Origin: an uncultured Clostridia bacterium
GTDB lineage: Bacteria; Bacillota; Clostridia; UBA1381
Assembly: GCA_904395315.1 (NCBI GenBank)
Contig: CAJFNT010000010.1
Coordinates: 1 to 42,778 of the forward strand
Direction: 5' to 3'
DNA: 42,778 bases
Shown: one piece after another, positions 31,866 to 41,131 of the stretch
Numbering within the stretch: the stretch's first letter is position 1
How the letters are laid out: each line of letters starts with the position of its first letter
The notes under the pieces: model-generated
The model's input: the letters and a program-made list of their open reading frames with translations, nothing else
The model's database searches: none
What the model was told of the DNA's origin: nothing
Position numbers and translations under genes: made by a program

Positions 31866-31910
31866 CCGCGTTCGTTTTTATTGTTTCCATAAACGGAGAA
31901 ATAATACATG

Positions 31911-32165
31911 CTACCATTTAGGTCGGTGCGGATACGGGCAGCGCCCGTCGCGCAGAAGCGCGCGGACCTGCATGACGCAGCCGCATAATGAGCATGTGGA
32001 GCCGTACTCAAATTTTTCACAGGAACGGCATATTTCGAGCCGCTGTCTGTATTCGTCCGCATCGGCGAGCCTAATGCCTTTCATAGAGCGGATCTCACTT
32101 ACCATTTTTTCGATGTCCGCTTCTGAAAGGATGGTTTTTATCCCGCAGCGTTTACATTTTGCCAT
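31911..32165 (-). CDS. DUF6171 family zinc-ribbon-like protein
   Basis: An 84-residue cysteine-rich protein with CKRCG at the N-terminus and a later ICRSCEKFEYGSTCSLCGC core, ending MQVRALLRDGRCPYPHRPKW. The spacing matches the DUF6171 family as I recall it, with two zinc knuckles and a conserved KW end. Its ATG overlaps the arabinofuranosidase stop by one base (TAATG), so it is translated by coupling. No function is known; a metal-binding structural role is likely. Why it is coupled to a GH51 gene is unclear. Confidence 0.8.
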   Translation of the reverse strand: MAKCKRCGIKTILSEADIEKMVSEIRSMKGIRLADADEYRQRLEICRSCEKFEYGSTCSLCGCVMQVRALLRDGRCPYPHRPKW

Positions 32166-33628
32166 TATTTCAAGGTGAGCGAGATAACGCTCATTTTAGG
32201 CAGCTTAACGGTGACTGTTCTTCCGTTGATAGCCACGTCAAGCGGCTGGGGCGATACCTTGTCAGGGCAGTCAAAATCATTGTAGTCACACATATCGTCT
32301 GACGTCAGCGCTTCACCTGACGCTTCGGAATAATCCGCGTCAAGCTCTATTGAAAGCTCGCGGTCGCTGTCGAGTCTGGTGTTTGCGGCTGTCAGCGTGA
32401 GTATGCCGTCTTTTACAGACGCTGAAACGCTTACAGACGGGATGCTTTCCCCGTCGGCTTCATAGCTTTCACTGTCGTAGGCAATGTCCACTTTTTCGCT
32501 GTCCTGATGACCTTTCATCATTCTGAACAGGTGGTATGTGGGGGTAAGGACCATTTTTTCTCCCTCTGTAAGTATCATTGCCTGAAGAACGTTTACCATC
32601 TGCGCGATATTTGCCATTTGTACTCTGTCGCAGTACTCATGGAACATATGCAGTATCACCATTCCGGTAACAGCGTCGCGCATCGTGTTCTGCTGATACA
32701 AAAATCCCGGGTTCGTTCCGGGCATGCAGTCATACCAGTTTCCCCATTCATCGATTATCAGATCAACATTTCCGTCAGGATCGAAACAGTCCATTACGGC
32801 TATATGCTTTTTGAGCCTGTCTCTCATTCGCTCCACGTCGGCGAGATTCGAATACCATCCGGTCTCATCGAAGTTAAAGCTGCTTCCTTTGTTTTCCCAG
32901 TCGCCCTCATAGGTGTAGTTGTGCCACGATATGCCCTGCATGAACTGTCCCGCGTTTTTTAAAACTGTTTCCGTCCATTTTGTATCGCCGGCATTTGCGC
33001 CGCAGCCTATTTTATATATCGGCTCCTCACCGTAGTTTCTTATAAATGTGGAAAAACGTCTGTAGAGATCGCTGTAATACTCGGGGCGCATATTGCCTCC
33101 GCAGCCCCAGTTTTCATTGCCGACACCGAAATATTTTAGTTTGAACGGTTCTTCATGACCGTTTCTGCGTCTCTCGTTCGCAAGCGGAGAATCACCGTCG
33201 AATGTCATGTATTCTATCCAATCGCGCATTTCCTGCACTGTTCCGGAACCGACGTTCCCTGTTATGTAGGGCTCGCAGCCGAGCTGCGAGCAGAGCTCGA
33301 AGAATTCATGCGTCCCGAAATGGTTGTTTTCAACAACGCCTCCCCAGTTCGTGTTTACCATGTACGGGCGTTTATCTTTGTCGCCGATACCGTCCCGCCA
33401 GTGGTAGTCGTCTGCGAAACATCCTCCCGGCCATCTCAGTACCGGTATGTCGAGTTCTTTGAGAGCGTTGACAACATCGCAGCGCATACCGTTGATGTTG
33501 GGGATGCTGTCGCCCTCGACATATATTCCCTCGTAAATGCATCTTCCGAGATGCTCGGCAAACTGGCCGTAAATATTTTTGTTTATTTTTCCTGTTTTTC
33601 GCTTTGTATTTACTTTTATCTCTGTCAT
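32165..33628 (-). CDS. abfA: Intracellular alpha-L-arabinofuranosidase (GH51)
   Basis: The enzyme removes terminal alpha-L-arabinofuranosyl groups from arabinan or arabinoxylan oligosaccharides. The 487-residue protein begins with the GH51 pattern NKNIYGQFAEHLGRCIYEGI and contains LRWPGGCFADDYHWRDGIG. The GVGNENWGCGG acid/base motif has Glu172, and IDEWGNWY has nucleophile Glu293. A C-terminal beta domain ends the protein. There is no signal peptide, so substrates are imported first. Length is normal for the family. It is 49 bp downstream of the cysteine hydrolase gene and coupled to the DUF6171 gene. It supports the plant cell-wall diet suggested by the KDG and acetylesterase genes. Confidence 0.95.
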   Translation of the reverse strand: MTEIKVNTKRKTGKINKNIYGQFAEHLGRCIYEGIYVEGDSIPNINGMRCDVVNALKELDIPVLRWPGGCFADDYHWRDGIGDKDKRPYMVNTNWGGVVENNHFGTHEFFELCSQLGCEPYITGNVGSGTVQEMRDWIEYMTFDGDSPLANERRRNGHEEPFKLKYFGVGNENWGCGGNMRPEYYSDLYRRFSTFIRNYGEEPIYKIGCGANAGDTKWTETVLKNAGQFMQGISWHNYTYEGDWENKGSSFNFDETGWYSNLADVERMRDRLKKHIAVMDCFDPDGNVDLIIDEWGNWYDCMPGTNPGFLYQQNTMRDAVTGMVILHMFHEYCDRVQMANIAQMVNVLQAMILTEGEKMVLTPTYHLFRMMKGHQDSEKVDIAYDSESYEADGESIPSVSVSASVKDGILTLTAANTRLDSDRELSIELDADYSEASGEALTSDDMCDYNDFDCPDKVSPQPLDVAINGRTVTVKLPKMSVISLTLK

Positions 33629-33677
33629 GGTGTAACTCCTTCTATAATAATCAAGTATTTCCGCGTATGCTCCGCGG

Positions 33678-34190
33678 TCAAAGAACGGTGACTTGTATCC
33701 CTTTCAGCACGGCGAGCGCGGCGTCGTTGAGCGTTTGGTCTGATGACGCGGTACACCTGTGATCGACGATGATCTCCGCGTTCGGAAGCGCGGCGCGCGC
33801 GATGACCGCGTTTGATAGCACACATATGTTGGAGACAAGCCCGCACAGCTCTACTCTGTCATAACCGCCATTTCGGAGATATTCGCCGAGATCGAGCGAG
33901 CCGAAAGATGACTTTTCAAAACAGCGCGCTCCGGCAAGCTTTTCGGACGTTCGTCCGTAGTTTTTATGACCGTCGGTGCACTTTATGCAGTGCGGCACAG
34001 GCAGATTTCTGCCCTCGAGCGTATCCATGTATCCTTCTCCGTGCGTGTCGAGCGTGTAAACGACCTCGGAATCCTCATATTCGGATATTTTTTCGCATAT
34101 CGCCTCGTCTAACAGCTCAGCGCCGGGGAACCCGAGAGAGCCGTTTACAAAGTCGTTTTGATAGTCCACGACCACGAGTATTTTTTTCAT
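33678..34190 (-). CDS. Nicotinamidase/isochorismatase-family cysteine hydrolase
   Basis: The chosen ATG (34190) gives 170 residues starting MKKILVVVDYQNDFVNGSLG. The catalytic aspartate sits in VVDYQNDF, a DTHGEGY segment offers metal ligands, FEKSSFGS contains the expected lysine, and GLVSNICVLSNAVIARAALP holds the nucleophilic cysteine. This is the PncA-like arrangement, which converts nicotinamide to nicotinate for NAD salvage. The metal-site second histidine is less clear than in classical PncA, so another amide substrate is possible. It has its own promoter and may read through into abfA. The frame stays open 23 codons upstream but without a ribosome site. Confidence 0.85.
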   Translation of the reverse strand: MKKILVVVDYQNDFVNGSLGFPGAELLDEAICEKISEYEDSEVVYTLDTHGEGYMDTLEGRNLPVPHCIKCTDGHKNYGRTSEKLAGARCFEKSSFGSLDLGEYLRNGGYDRVELCGLVSNICVLSNAVIARAALPNAEIIVDHRCTASSDQTLNDAALAVLKGIQVTVL

Positions 34191-34227
34191 CGGATCACAA
34201 CCTTTCCAATACTGATCAGTTATCTCC

Positions 34228-34256
34228 ATTTTAGCATAGAAGAGCGCTGATGTAAA
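34228..34256 (-). promoter_or_regulatory. Promoter of the cysteine hydrolase gene
   Basis: Minus-strand TTTACA (34251-34256), a 17-bp spacer and TAAAAT (34228-34233). A 10-bp palindrome ACTGATCAGT (34211-34220) lies just downstream of the -10 box. Confidence 0.65.
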
Positions 34257-34289
34257 CATATTTTGATAAAAAATCTTTTTATTTTTGTA

Positions 34290-34318
34290 TTGACAGAACT
34301 TTGAGGATATGATATAAT
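34290..34318 (+). promoter_or_regulatory. Consensus promoter of eno
   Basis: TTGACA (34290-34295), a 17-bp spacer and TATAAT (34313-34318): a full consensus sigma-A promoter, about 140 bp upstream of the eno ATG. Confidence 0.92.
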
Positions 34319-34325
34319 TTTTTTG

Positions 34326-34347
34326 TTGGTTAGATATAACTAACCAA
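34326..34347. promoter_or_regulatory. Operator-like inverted repeat at the eno transcription start
   Basis: TTGGTTAG and CTAACCAA are perfect 8-bp arms around ATATAA. The repeat begins about 8 bp after the -10 box, so it covers +1 and could block initiation as DNA or form a 5' hairpin as RNA. No T-run follows. Confidence 0.55.
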
Positions 34348-34378
34348 ATTAAGCGATGACTTATTCGGGGATAAATAA

Positions 34379-35734
<1,356 letters not shown>

Positions 35735-35747
35735 AAGCGAAAAAATA

Positions 35748-35910
35748 GGGCTGTCACCTTCAGTGCAGAACGCTAAATAGCTTTATAAAGCCATTTAGCC
35801 ACGAGCGAAACGCACACTCGGAGTATGCACATACACCGATGTGTGCGTTTTGTCCGTTCTGCATCTAAAATCGAGCGGTCCCACGAAGTTCATTCTTAAT
35901 GCGACAGCCC
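35748..35910. repeat. 163-bp palindromic MITE-like element
   Basis: Ends are GGGCTGTC and GACAGCCC. Inside are further nested pairs: TGCAGAACG (35764-35772) with CGTTCTGCA (35855-35863), and AACGCACAC (35809-35817) with GTGTGCGTT (35841-35849), the latter enclosing CGG..TATG..CATA..CCG. A separate side hairpin, GCTAAATAGCTTT with AAAGCCATTTAGC, lies at 35772-35799. AAAAAA precedes and TTTTT follows the ends. There is no coding capacity. The structure suits a non-autonomous transposable element or a folded RNA that now also terminates eno transcription. No clear target-site duplication is visible. Confidence 0.65.
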
Positions 35911-35935
35911 GCTTTTTGCGCGGCAATTGATATGC

Positions 35936-35964
35936 TTGACATTGATCTTCCGTTGTATTATAAT
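35936..35964 (+). promoter_or_regulatory. Consensus promoter of the AraC-type regulator
   Basis: TTGACA (35936-35941), a 17-bp spacer and TATAAT (35959-35964), about 30 bp before the start codon and 26 bp after the palindromic element. Confidence 0.9.
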
Positions 35965-35996
35965 TATTGCATAATACATTAATGGAGTGAGCTTAA

Positions 35997-37049
35997 ATGT
36001 TCCGAACGGTTTTACATGATCCATCAAATGAAATATCAGATTGGCTGAGTGGCTGGGAGGGTTGGCGTAAGCTTGGCGATGTCAACTATTTAGGGATAAG
36101 GAGCGAGGCACAGCTCAGAAATATGATAATAGAGCATGAATGCGAGGTCATTCTCGCAGCGTCGGGCAGAGGCGGAGCCGACAGGTTTATCTGCAAGCTT
36201 GCGGCAGAGCATCCGGAGCTGCTGGTCATAGTGATAGGAACAAAAGAGGACTATGAGACGGTGCGGTCAGTATTTTTAGCTGGAGTATTTGACTATCTTA
36301 TATATGGCAGGCTTGAGAGCAGTCTGCTCGGCGCGCTGACACGCGTTTCAGAAAAAAGGTATGATGAATATTTTCGGGAGAAAATATATGATAAAGTAGC
36401 GCTGATCGCGCGGCATATATTCGATGGGGGCAATAATGTCGATAAGCTTGTGCATGATCTTGTGGACATGATATATGATGATTGGAATGATGATGTCGCG
36501 GCCCAGCAGGTGTTGGACAAGGTCAAGGAGGAATCCTATAAGCACTTTATCGGAAGAAAGCCATGGCTGGAAAAATTCATTTACTGCGGTGACTATATCC
36601 GTACCGTGGGATATGAGATAAGATCGCGTGACGAAGCGGAGAGCGAGCTGTGCCGCTATTACTCTGAGGTGGATGAGCTGTTCAAAAAGTATAATGTCAT
36701 AGATGTGAATAAGACTATATATACTATCGGAAAATGTGTTATAAGGAATGTGGACCGCAGGATAACGCTTGGTTCTGTTGCGGAAGAGGTGTTCCTGAAT
36801 AAAACATATGTTTCTCATGCCTTTAAGAAGATGACAGGCGTCAGCTTCAACGATTTTGTCATGGAGGTCAGGATCGACCGCGCAAAGGTGCTGCTCAGGC
36901 GCTCGGATATAAGCGTTAGCGCTGCTGCAGAGCTGCTGCATTTTTCAAACACCGGTTATTTCAGCGCTAAATTTAAGGAGCGGGTAGGCATGTCGCCGGC
37001 TGAGTACAGAAGATGGGCAGGGATAGAGCGGTATTCTGATCATACATAA
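35997..37049 (+). CDS. AraC-family regulator with degenerate receiver domain
   Basis: The 350-residue protein has an N-terminal receiver-like fold (about residues 25-120: VILAASGRGGADRF, LLVIVIGTKEDYETVRSVFLAGVFDYLIYG). The usual phosphorylated aspartate position reads Ala-Ala, so it should not be phosphorylated in the normal way. A helical linker (about 125-250) leads to an AraC-type double HTH at about 250-345 (ITLGSVAEEVFLNKTYVSHAFKKMTGVSFNDFVMEVRIDRAKVLLR and VSAAAELLHFSNTGYFSAKFKERVGMSPAEYRR). It resembles YesN-type regulators without a partner kinase in the window. The gene lies directly upstream of the amine/amino-acid operon with the same orientation, so it probably controls it. The ATG follows GGAGTGA. 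Confidence 0.88.
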   Translation: MFRTVLHDPSNEISDWLSGWEGWRKLGDVNYLGIRSEAQLRNMIIEHECEVILAASGRGGADRFICKLAAEHPELLVIVIGTKEDYETVRSVFLAGVFDYLIYGRLESSLLGALTRVSEKRYDEYFREKIYDKVALIARHIFDGGNNVDKLVHDLVDMIYDDWNDDVAAQQVLDKVKEESYKHFIGRKPWLEKFIYCGDYIRTVGYEIRSRDEAESELCRYYSEVDELFKKYNVIDVNKTIYTIGKCVIRNVDRRITLGSVAEEVFLNKTYVSHAFKKMTGVSFNDFVMEVRIDRAKVLLRRSDISVSAAAELLHFSNTGYFSAKFKERVGMSPAEYRRWAGIERYSDHT

Positions 37050-37126
37050 TGCAGAAATGTATGCAAATAATGGGTAAATAGCTGTTCGAAGTCAAATATT
37101 TTGATATATATCCTAAATATTTTGTG

Positions 37127-37155
37127 TTGCGAAGCTTTTATATGAGTGCTATAAT
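37127..37155 (+). promoter_or_regulatory. Promoter of the PLP-enzyme/kinase/permease operon
   Basis: TTGCGA (37127-37132), a 17-bp spacer and TATAAT (37150-37155). Transcription would start near 37162, a few bases before a strong hairpin. Confidence 0.75.
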
Positions 37156-37169
37156 ATAGCCATCAAAGC

Positions 37170-37217
37170 AAAGGAGCTAACCGTATCCGGAGGATGCGGA
37201 AGGCTCCTTTATTTTAT
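37170..37217 (+). terminator. Terminator-like hairpin at the 5' end of the operon leader
   Basis: AAAGGAGC pairs with GCTCCTTT, and inside it CCGTATCC pairs with GGATGCGG (one G-U) around a three-base loop; ATTTTAT follows. It begins about 8 nt after the predicted transcription start, so it may act as an attenuator. It may also simply terminate transcripts from the regulator gene. Confidence 0.6.
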
Positions 37218-37274
37218 GCAAGAAAAAGATCAGACTCTGACAATTCAGGCTTTGATATGAAAGGAGCAGTTATT

Positions 37275-38552
37275 ATGGGTGCAGCTGATATATTCAATAC
37301 TGTCACAAAGCAGGAGACCTTCAAAAAATCTATTAAATACTGGAACAGCGGAAAAACAAAGGAATGGCTGGATCTTGGCATTGATCTTCTGATAGGAAAA
37401 CGTGAGGGGTATTATTTTTGGGATATGGACGGCAAAAGGCTTATGGATGTACATATCAACGGCGGTACATACAGTCTTGGGCACAGAAATCCGGAGATCA
37501 TAGACGCGCTGACAGACGCGGTAAAATATGTGGACATAGGCAATCATCATTTTCCGTCACCGCTTAAGGCTGAGCTTGCAGAAACCGTTGTCAAGGCGTC
37601 TCCGGAGGGGATGCGGCATGTAATATACGGCTCATCCGGCGGCGAGGTCATAGACCTTGCAATCAAATGTGCGAGGAGCGCGACAGACCGGCTCAAGATA
37701 GTATGTGTGAACAACTGCTATCACGGGCATACCGGACTTGCAGTCGCGGCGGGAGAGCCTCGGTACTGTGATATATTCCATGCGGAGCGTCCGGGAGAAT
37801 TTTTAAAGGTGCCGTTCAATGATACAGAGGCAATGGAGCGCGTTTTTGAAGAAAATGACGATATAGCGGCCGTGCTGCTGGAAACTATCCCGGCGACCTA
37901 CGGATTTGTTATGCCGGAGACAGGATATCTTAAAAGAGTAAAGGAGCTTTGCGAGAAGCGCGGAGCATTATATATAGCGGATGAGGTGCAGACGGGACTG
38001 CTGCGCAGCGGAAAAATGTGGTGTATCGAGACATATGATGTAATTCCGGATATTATCGTTACATCAAAGGGATTTTCGGGAGGGATATATCCGATCTCCG
38101 CAGTAATTTTGAATGAAAAGGCATCGTATTGGATGACCAAGGACGGCAGCGCGCATATGGCTACTTTTGGCGGAAGCGAGCTGGGATGTGCCTGCGCTCT
38201 CAAGGTTTTTGAGATATTAAACCGCAGCGAAACGCAGGAAAATGTAAGATTTGTATCAGATTACCTGCGCAAGGGGCTGGAACGAATAAAAGCGGATAAC
38301 CCGGATACGTTCAAAGGAATTAGACAAAACGGACTTATTATGGGACTTGAATTCGCAGGTGATAACGGAGCTGTAGCGGTTATGCAGCATTTGTATAAAA
38401 ACGGAGTTTGGGCAATATATTCACAGCTTGATCCGAGCGTATTGCAGTTCAAGCCCGGAGTTCTTGTAACAAAGGAATACTGCGATGAATTGCTTGAGAA
38501 GCTTTCGGTGGGAATAGGAGAGGCGAAAGACGATATTCTTCGCGGTATATGA
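37275..38552 (+). CDS. Class-III PLP-dependent aminotransferase-family enzyme
   Basis: The ATG at 37275 (AAAGGAGC upstream) gives 425 residues. The fold-type I class-III landmarks are present: GYYFWDMDGKRLMDVHINGGTYSLGHRNPEI near the N-terminus, YGSSGGEVIDLAIKCAR (about 118-133), DEVQTGLLRSGKMW with Asp236 facing the PLP nitrogen, and TSKGFSGG with Lys265 as the Schiff-base lysine. Relatives are ornithine, acetylornithine and GABA aminotransferases, but also phospho-lyases acting on phosphoethanolamine or phosphohydroxylysine. The next gene is an APH-fold kinase, which makes the phospho-lyase option plausible. Substrate not determinable from sequence. Confidence 0.9.
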   Translation: MGAADIFNTVTKQETFKKSIKYWNSGKTKEWLDLGIDLLIGKREGYYFWDMDGKRLMDVHINGGTYSLGHRNPEIIDALTDAVKYVDIGNHHFPSPLKAELAETVVKASPEGMRHVIYGSSGGEVIDLAIKCARSATDRLKIVCVNNCYHGHTGLAVAAGEPRYCDIFHAERPGEFLKVPFNDTEAMERVFEENDDIAAVLLETIPATYGFVMPETGYLKRVKELCEKRGALYIADEVQTGLLRSGKMWCIETYDVIPDIIVTSKGFSGGIYPISAVILNEKASYWMTKDGSAHMATFGGSELGCACALKVFEILNRSETQENVRFVSDYLRKGLERIKADNPDTFKGIRQNGLIMGLEFAGDNGAVAVMQHLYKNGVWAIYSQLDPSVLQFKPGVLVTKEYCDELLEKLSVGIGEAKDDILRGI

Positions 38553-38570
38553 ATACATTAATATTATACG

Positions 38571-38615
38571 AGGATGTATATTTGTGAGAGATCACAGATG
38601 TACATCCTTTTTCAT
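38571..38615 (+). terminator. Hairpin with T-run between PLP enzyme and kinase genes
   Basis: AGGATGTA and TACATCCT are perfect 8-bp arms enclosing TGTGA/TCACA, followed by TTTTTCATTTT. It would reduce expression of kinase, permease, PII and SDR relative to the PLP enzyme. Confidence 0.75.
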
Positions 38616-38636
38616 TTTGGCAGGAGGCAGAGAAAT

Positions 38637-39629
38637 ATGGTTTTCAACAAGAGTTTTTTTGACGGGATCGCGTCAGATGCTTTAAAGAAATACGAATGGA
38701 GTGAGGATGTGTATGCTAAATTATTGGTACTCTCTGAGAATGCCACTTATATGGTCAGGAGCTGTAAAACTGATGAGGAAAAGGGAGTACTGCGTGTCAG
38801 TAGACCCGGATATCATACTCTTTCCGAATTGAACTCGGAAATGAACTGGCTCCGGCAGATCAATGATTACACGCCGCTCATAGTGGCGAACCCGCTGAAC
38901 GGTTCTGACGGAGAACCTATACAGCAGATAGAGGGCAGTGACGGAGAGGTTTATTATTGTATAATCTGTGAATATCTCGAAGGCAGTGAACCGGACGAGA
39001 GTGATCATTCAAAGCTCGTAACTGACTTTGAAATGCTGGGCGAAACGACTGCATATCTTCACCGCCAGGCATCGATCTGGAACGGAACAAGATCTATAGA
39101 CCGTATAGAATGGACATACGATAACATCATCGGCAAAACTGCTGCCTGGGGCAGATGGCAGGACTTTGAAGGGATGGATCCCGAGGCTCAGGAATGTCTT
39201 GAGGAGGTGTGCAAGATAATACAAAAGAGACTTAAAAGATACGGCAAAACACAGGATAACTGGGGGCTTATCCATGCGGATCTAAGATTGTCAAACATAC
39301 TTGTCGAGGGTGATATAGTAAAGGTTATCGATTTTGATGACTGCGGCTTCGGCTGGTATCTGCACGATCTGGCATCGGCCGTCAGCTTTATAGAGCACAA
39401 AGACATAGTGCCTGATCTGATAAACGCATGGCTTAGCGGATATAAAAAGGTCATGCCGTTTACCGACACGGATTTTGAGGAAATAGATACATTTATTATG
39501 ATGAGACGGCTCCAGCTTATGGCATGGCTTGCGAGTCACAGAGAATCCGGACCGGCTGCCGAGCTGTCGGATGGGTATCTTGACGGTACTATGTGGTTAG
39601 CGGAAAGGTATATAAGACTTTTCGGGTAA
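38637..39629 (+). CDS. APH/choline-kinase-fold small-molecule kinase
   Basis: The 330-residue protein (ATG 38637, AGGAGG upstream) has the phosphotransferase-family catalytic loop HADLRLSN (213-220) with the Brenner-type HxD...N and the metal-binding IDFDD (231-235). The N-lobe contains YMVRS...GVLRVSRPGYHTLSEL, where the nucleotide-binding strands fall. Family members phosphorylate small hydroxylated or amino compounds such as choline, homoserine, hydroxylysine or methylthioribose. Pairing with a class-III PLP enzyme recalls the human hydroxylysine kinase and phospho-lyase pair. An antibiotic-resistance role is less likely given the catabolic neighbours. Substrate is inferred only. Confidence 0.85.
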   Translation: MVFNKSFFDGIASDALKKYEWSEDVYAKLLVLSENATYMVRSCKTDEEKGVLRVSRPGYHTLSELNSEMNWLRQINDYTPLIVANPLNGSDGEPIQQIEGSDGEVYYCIICEYLEGSEPDESDHSKLVTDFEMLGETTAYLHRQASIWNGTRSIDRIEWTYDNIIGKTAAWGRWQDFEGMDPEAQECLEEVCKIIQKRLKRYGKTQDNWGLIHADLRLSNILVEGDIVKVIDFDDCGFGWYLHDLASAVSFIEHKDIVPDLINAWLSGYKKVMPFTDTDFEEIDTFIMMRRLQLMAWLASHRESGPAAELSDGYLDGTMWLAERYIRLFG

Positions 39630-39680
39630 AGAGAGTAAATATCCGCCTGTGACGGCGGTTGATAAAAGGAGTGATCATTT

Positions 39681-41117
39681 ATGGCAACAACAAGTTTAAG
39701 GAGAACAGCGGCGGAAGTACCGAAAAAGAACGCCCTGTCGAAATCAATGCGGCTGCTGTATGTGTATGCGTTGGCAACGGGCGCGATATTCACATTTATG
39801 TGCTATTGGGACGGTATATTTATGTCATATACCGGACCGGCAACATTTTTGGCATTCGGGCTTATGACGCTCATGATACTTCCGACTGCGTTTGTTTATG
39901 CTGAGTTTTCAACTATGCTTCCAAGCGCCGGATCTTGTCTTGTGTTCAATACAGTAGGACTTAACAAGCATATGGGCTTCTGGTCGGCGTGGCTTATAAT
40001 GTGCGCGTGGATAGCGGTACCTGCGGCGGGTGTTCTCGGGATTATCGATTGGATCAATTACCAGTTCGGACTGAACTGCACCGGTTGGGAGGCGGTAGGA
40101 GTAGGAGCTGTTATATTGGTTTTGTGGTTCATTCTAAGCATATATAAAAATGTCGTGGCCGGAAAGGTGCAGACATTTATGCTTTTTGCCGGGATAGGCG
40201 GTATAGCTGTATGCTCGCTTATGTTTTTCTTCAGCGGACATTGGAGCATATTGAATTTTTCGAATTTCTTTGCAAGCAGCAACAATGCGCTCTACGGCGG
40301 AAGCTTCGCGTCTACAGGCATTGCATGGATAGTGGGATGTTCGTTTATGATAACGCCTTATTTCGGATTTGAAACGGTCCCGGCAATGGTAGAGGAGGGC
40401 GATTTCCCGATAAAGGATCAGAAAAAAGCGATACTTGGTTCAGTGCTTACCTGCGGAGCTATATATGCGTTGTTTTATTTCGCATTGGCAGGCGCTATGC
40501 CATGGGCGGAGCTTACGAATAATGGCGACTGTCACCCGTTCATTTCATTTGAGGCTCTTGAATACTGCTTCGGTCCGAACATAGCGCTGTTTGTGTTTGT
40601 CATGGGTATCGTTGGCGTTGTGTTTCCGATAGGCACGTCTGTTCTCGGTTTCTGGTATTCGGGTGTGAGAATGATCTATGCGATGGGACGTCAGAATTTC
40701 CTGCCGAAGATATTTGCAAAGACGAACAAGTACAGCCAGCCGGTCATTCCGAGCGTTTTGATCCTTGTTGTATCGGTGGCGTTCCTTGCTATGCAGGAAA
40801 TACGTTCGTTTTTTGACCTTATGGCATTTGCGTGCGCTCTGTGTTACGTGATAACAACGGTCTCGTCGCTCGTTACGGATAAGAAACATCCTGACTGGGA
40901 GCGTCCTTACAAATGCTCAAAAATACTAAAGGCGCTTTCGCTTGTATTCATGGCGGTAATTGCCGTATTTTGTACTATAGGCATAGGCTCAACGACATGG
41001 ATAGGCTTTGCCGGATATATGGCTGTCGGTCTTGCGCTATGGCTTTTCATGATCATGTATGAATGGAAGCGGAAAAAGGTATGGATGAAGACACCGGAAG
41101 GAGATAAGGAATTCTAA
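39681..41117 (+). CDS. APC-superfamily amino acid/amine permease
   Basis: A 478-residue integral membrane transporter with about 12 transmembrane helices. The first helix region (LYVYALATGAIFTFMCYWDGIFMSYTGPATFLAF) and the following PTAFVYAEFSTMLPSAGSCLVFNTVGLNKHMGFWSAWLIMCAW match the APC consensus, including the break in helix 1 and the AE-x-x-x-x-P-x-x-G motif of helix 2. The helix 6 region is GCSFMITPYFGFETVPAMVEEGDFP. It imports an amino acid or amine by proton or sodium symport or exchange. The ATG follows AAGGAGTGA. The PII gene starts 14 bp downstream. Substrate unknown; the operon suggests a hydroxylated amine or amino acid. Confidence 0.9.
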   Translation: MATTSLRRTAAEVPKKNALSKSMRLLYVYALATGAIFTFMCYWDGIFMSYTGPATFLAFGLMTLMILPTAFVYAEFSTMLPSAGSCLVFNTVGLNKHMGFWSAWLIMCAWIAVPAAGVLGIIDWINYQFGLNCTGWEAVGVGAVILVLWFILSIYKNVVAGKVQTFMLFAGIGGIAVCSLMFFFSGHWSILNFSNFFASSNNALYGGSFASTGIAWIVGCSFMITPYFGFETVPAMVEEGDFPIKDQKKAILGSVLTCGAIYALFYFALAGAMPWAELTNNGDCHPFISFEALEYCFGPNIALFVFVMGIVGVVFPIGTSVLGFWYSGVRMIYAMGRQNFLPKIFAKTNKYSQPVIPSVLILVVSVAFLAMQEIRSFFDLMAFACALCYVITTVSSLVTDKKHPDWERPYKCSKILKALSLVFMAVIAVFCTIGIGSTTWIGFAGYMAVGLALWLFMIMYEWKRKKVWMKTPEGDKEF

Positions 41118-41131
41118 AGAAGGGAGAGCAT

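Noticed and set aside
31790-31910. Sigma-G promoter for sleB
   Set aside because: I looked for GCATR and CATAnTA hexamers at proper spacing. CATATAGA is present, but no matching -35 lies 16-18 bp upstream, so I do not report it.
31141-31917. Alternative minus-strand frame overlapping sleB
   Set aside because: The sleB frame has signal peptide, binding repeat and catalytic motif; the other frame is Arg/His-rich without features.
38637-39629. Aminoglycoside resistance gene
   Set aside because: The fold is APH-like, but the gene sits inside a catabolic operon with permease and PLP enzyme, and the family includes many metabolic kinases.
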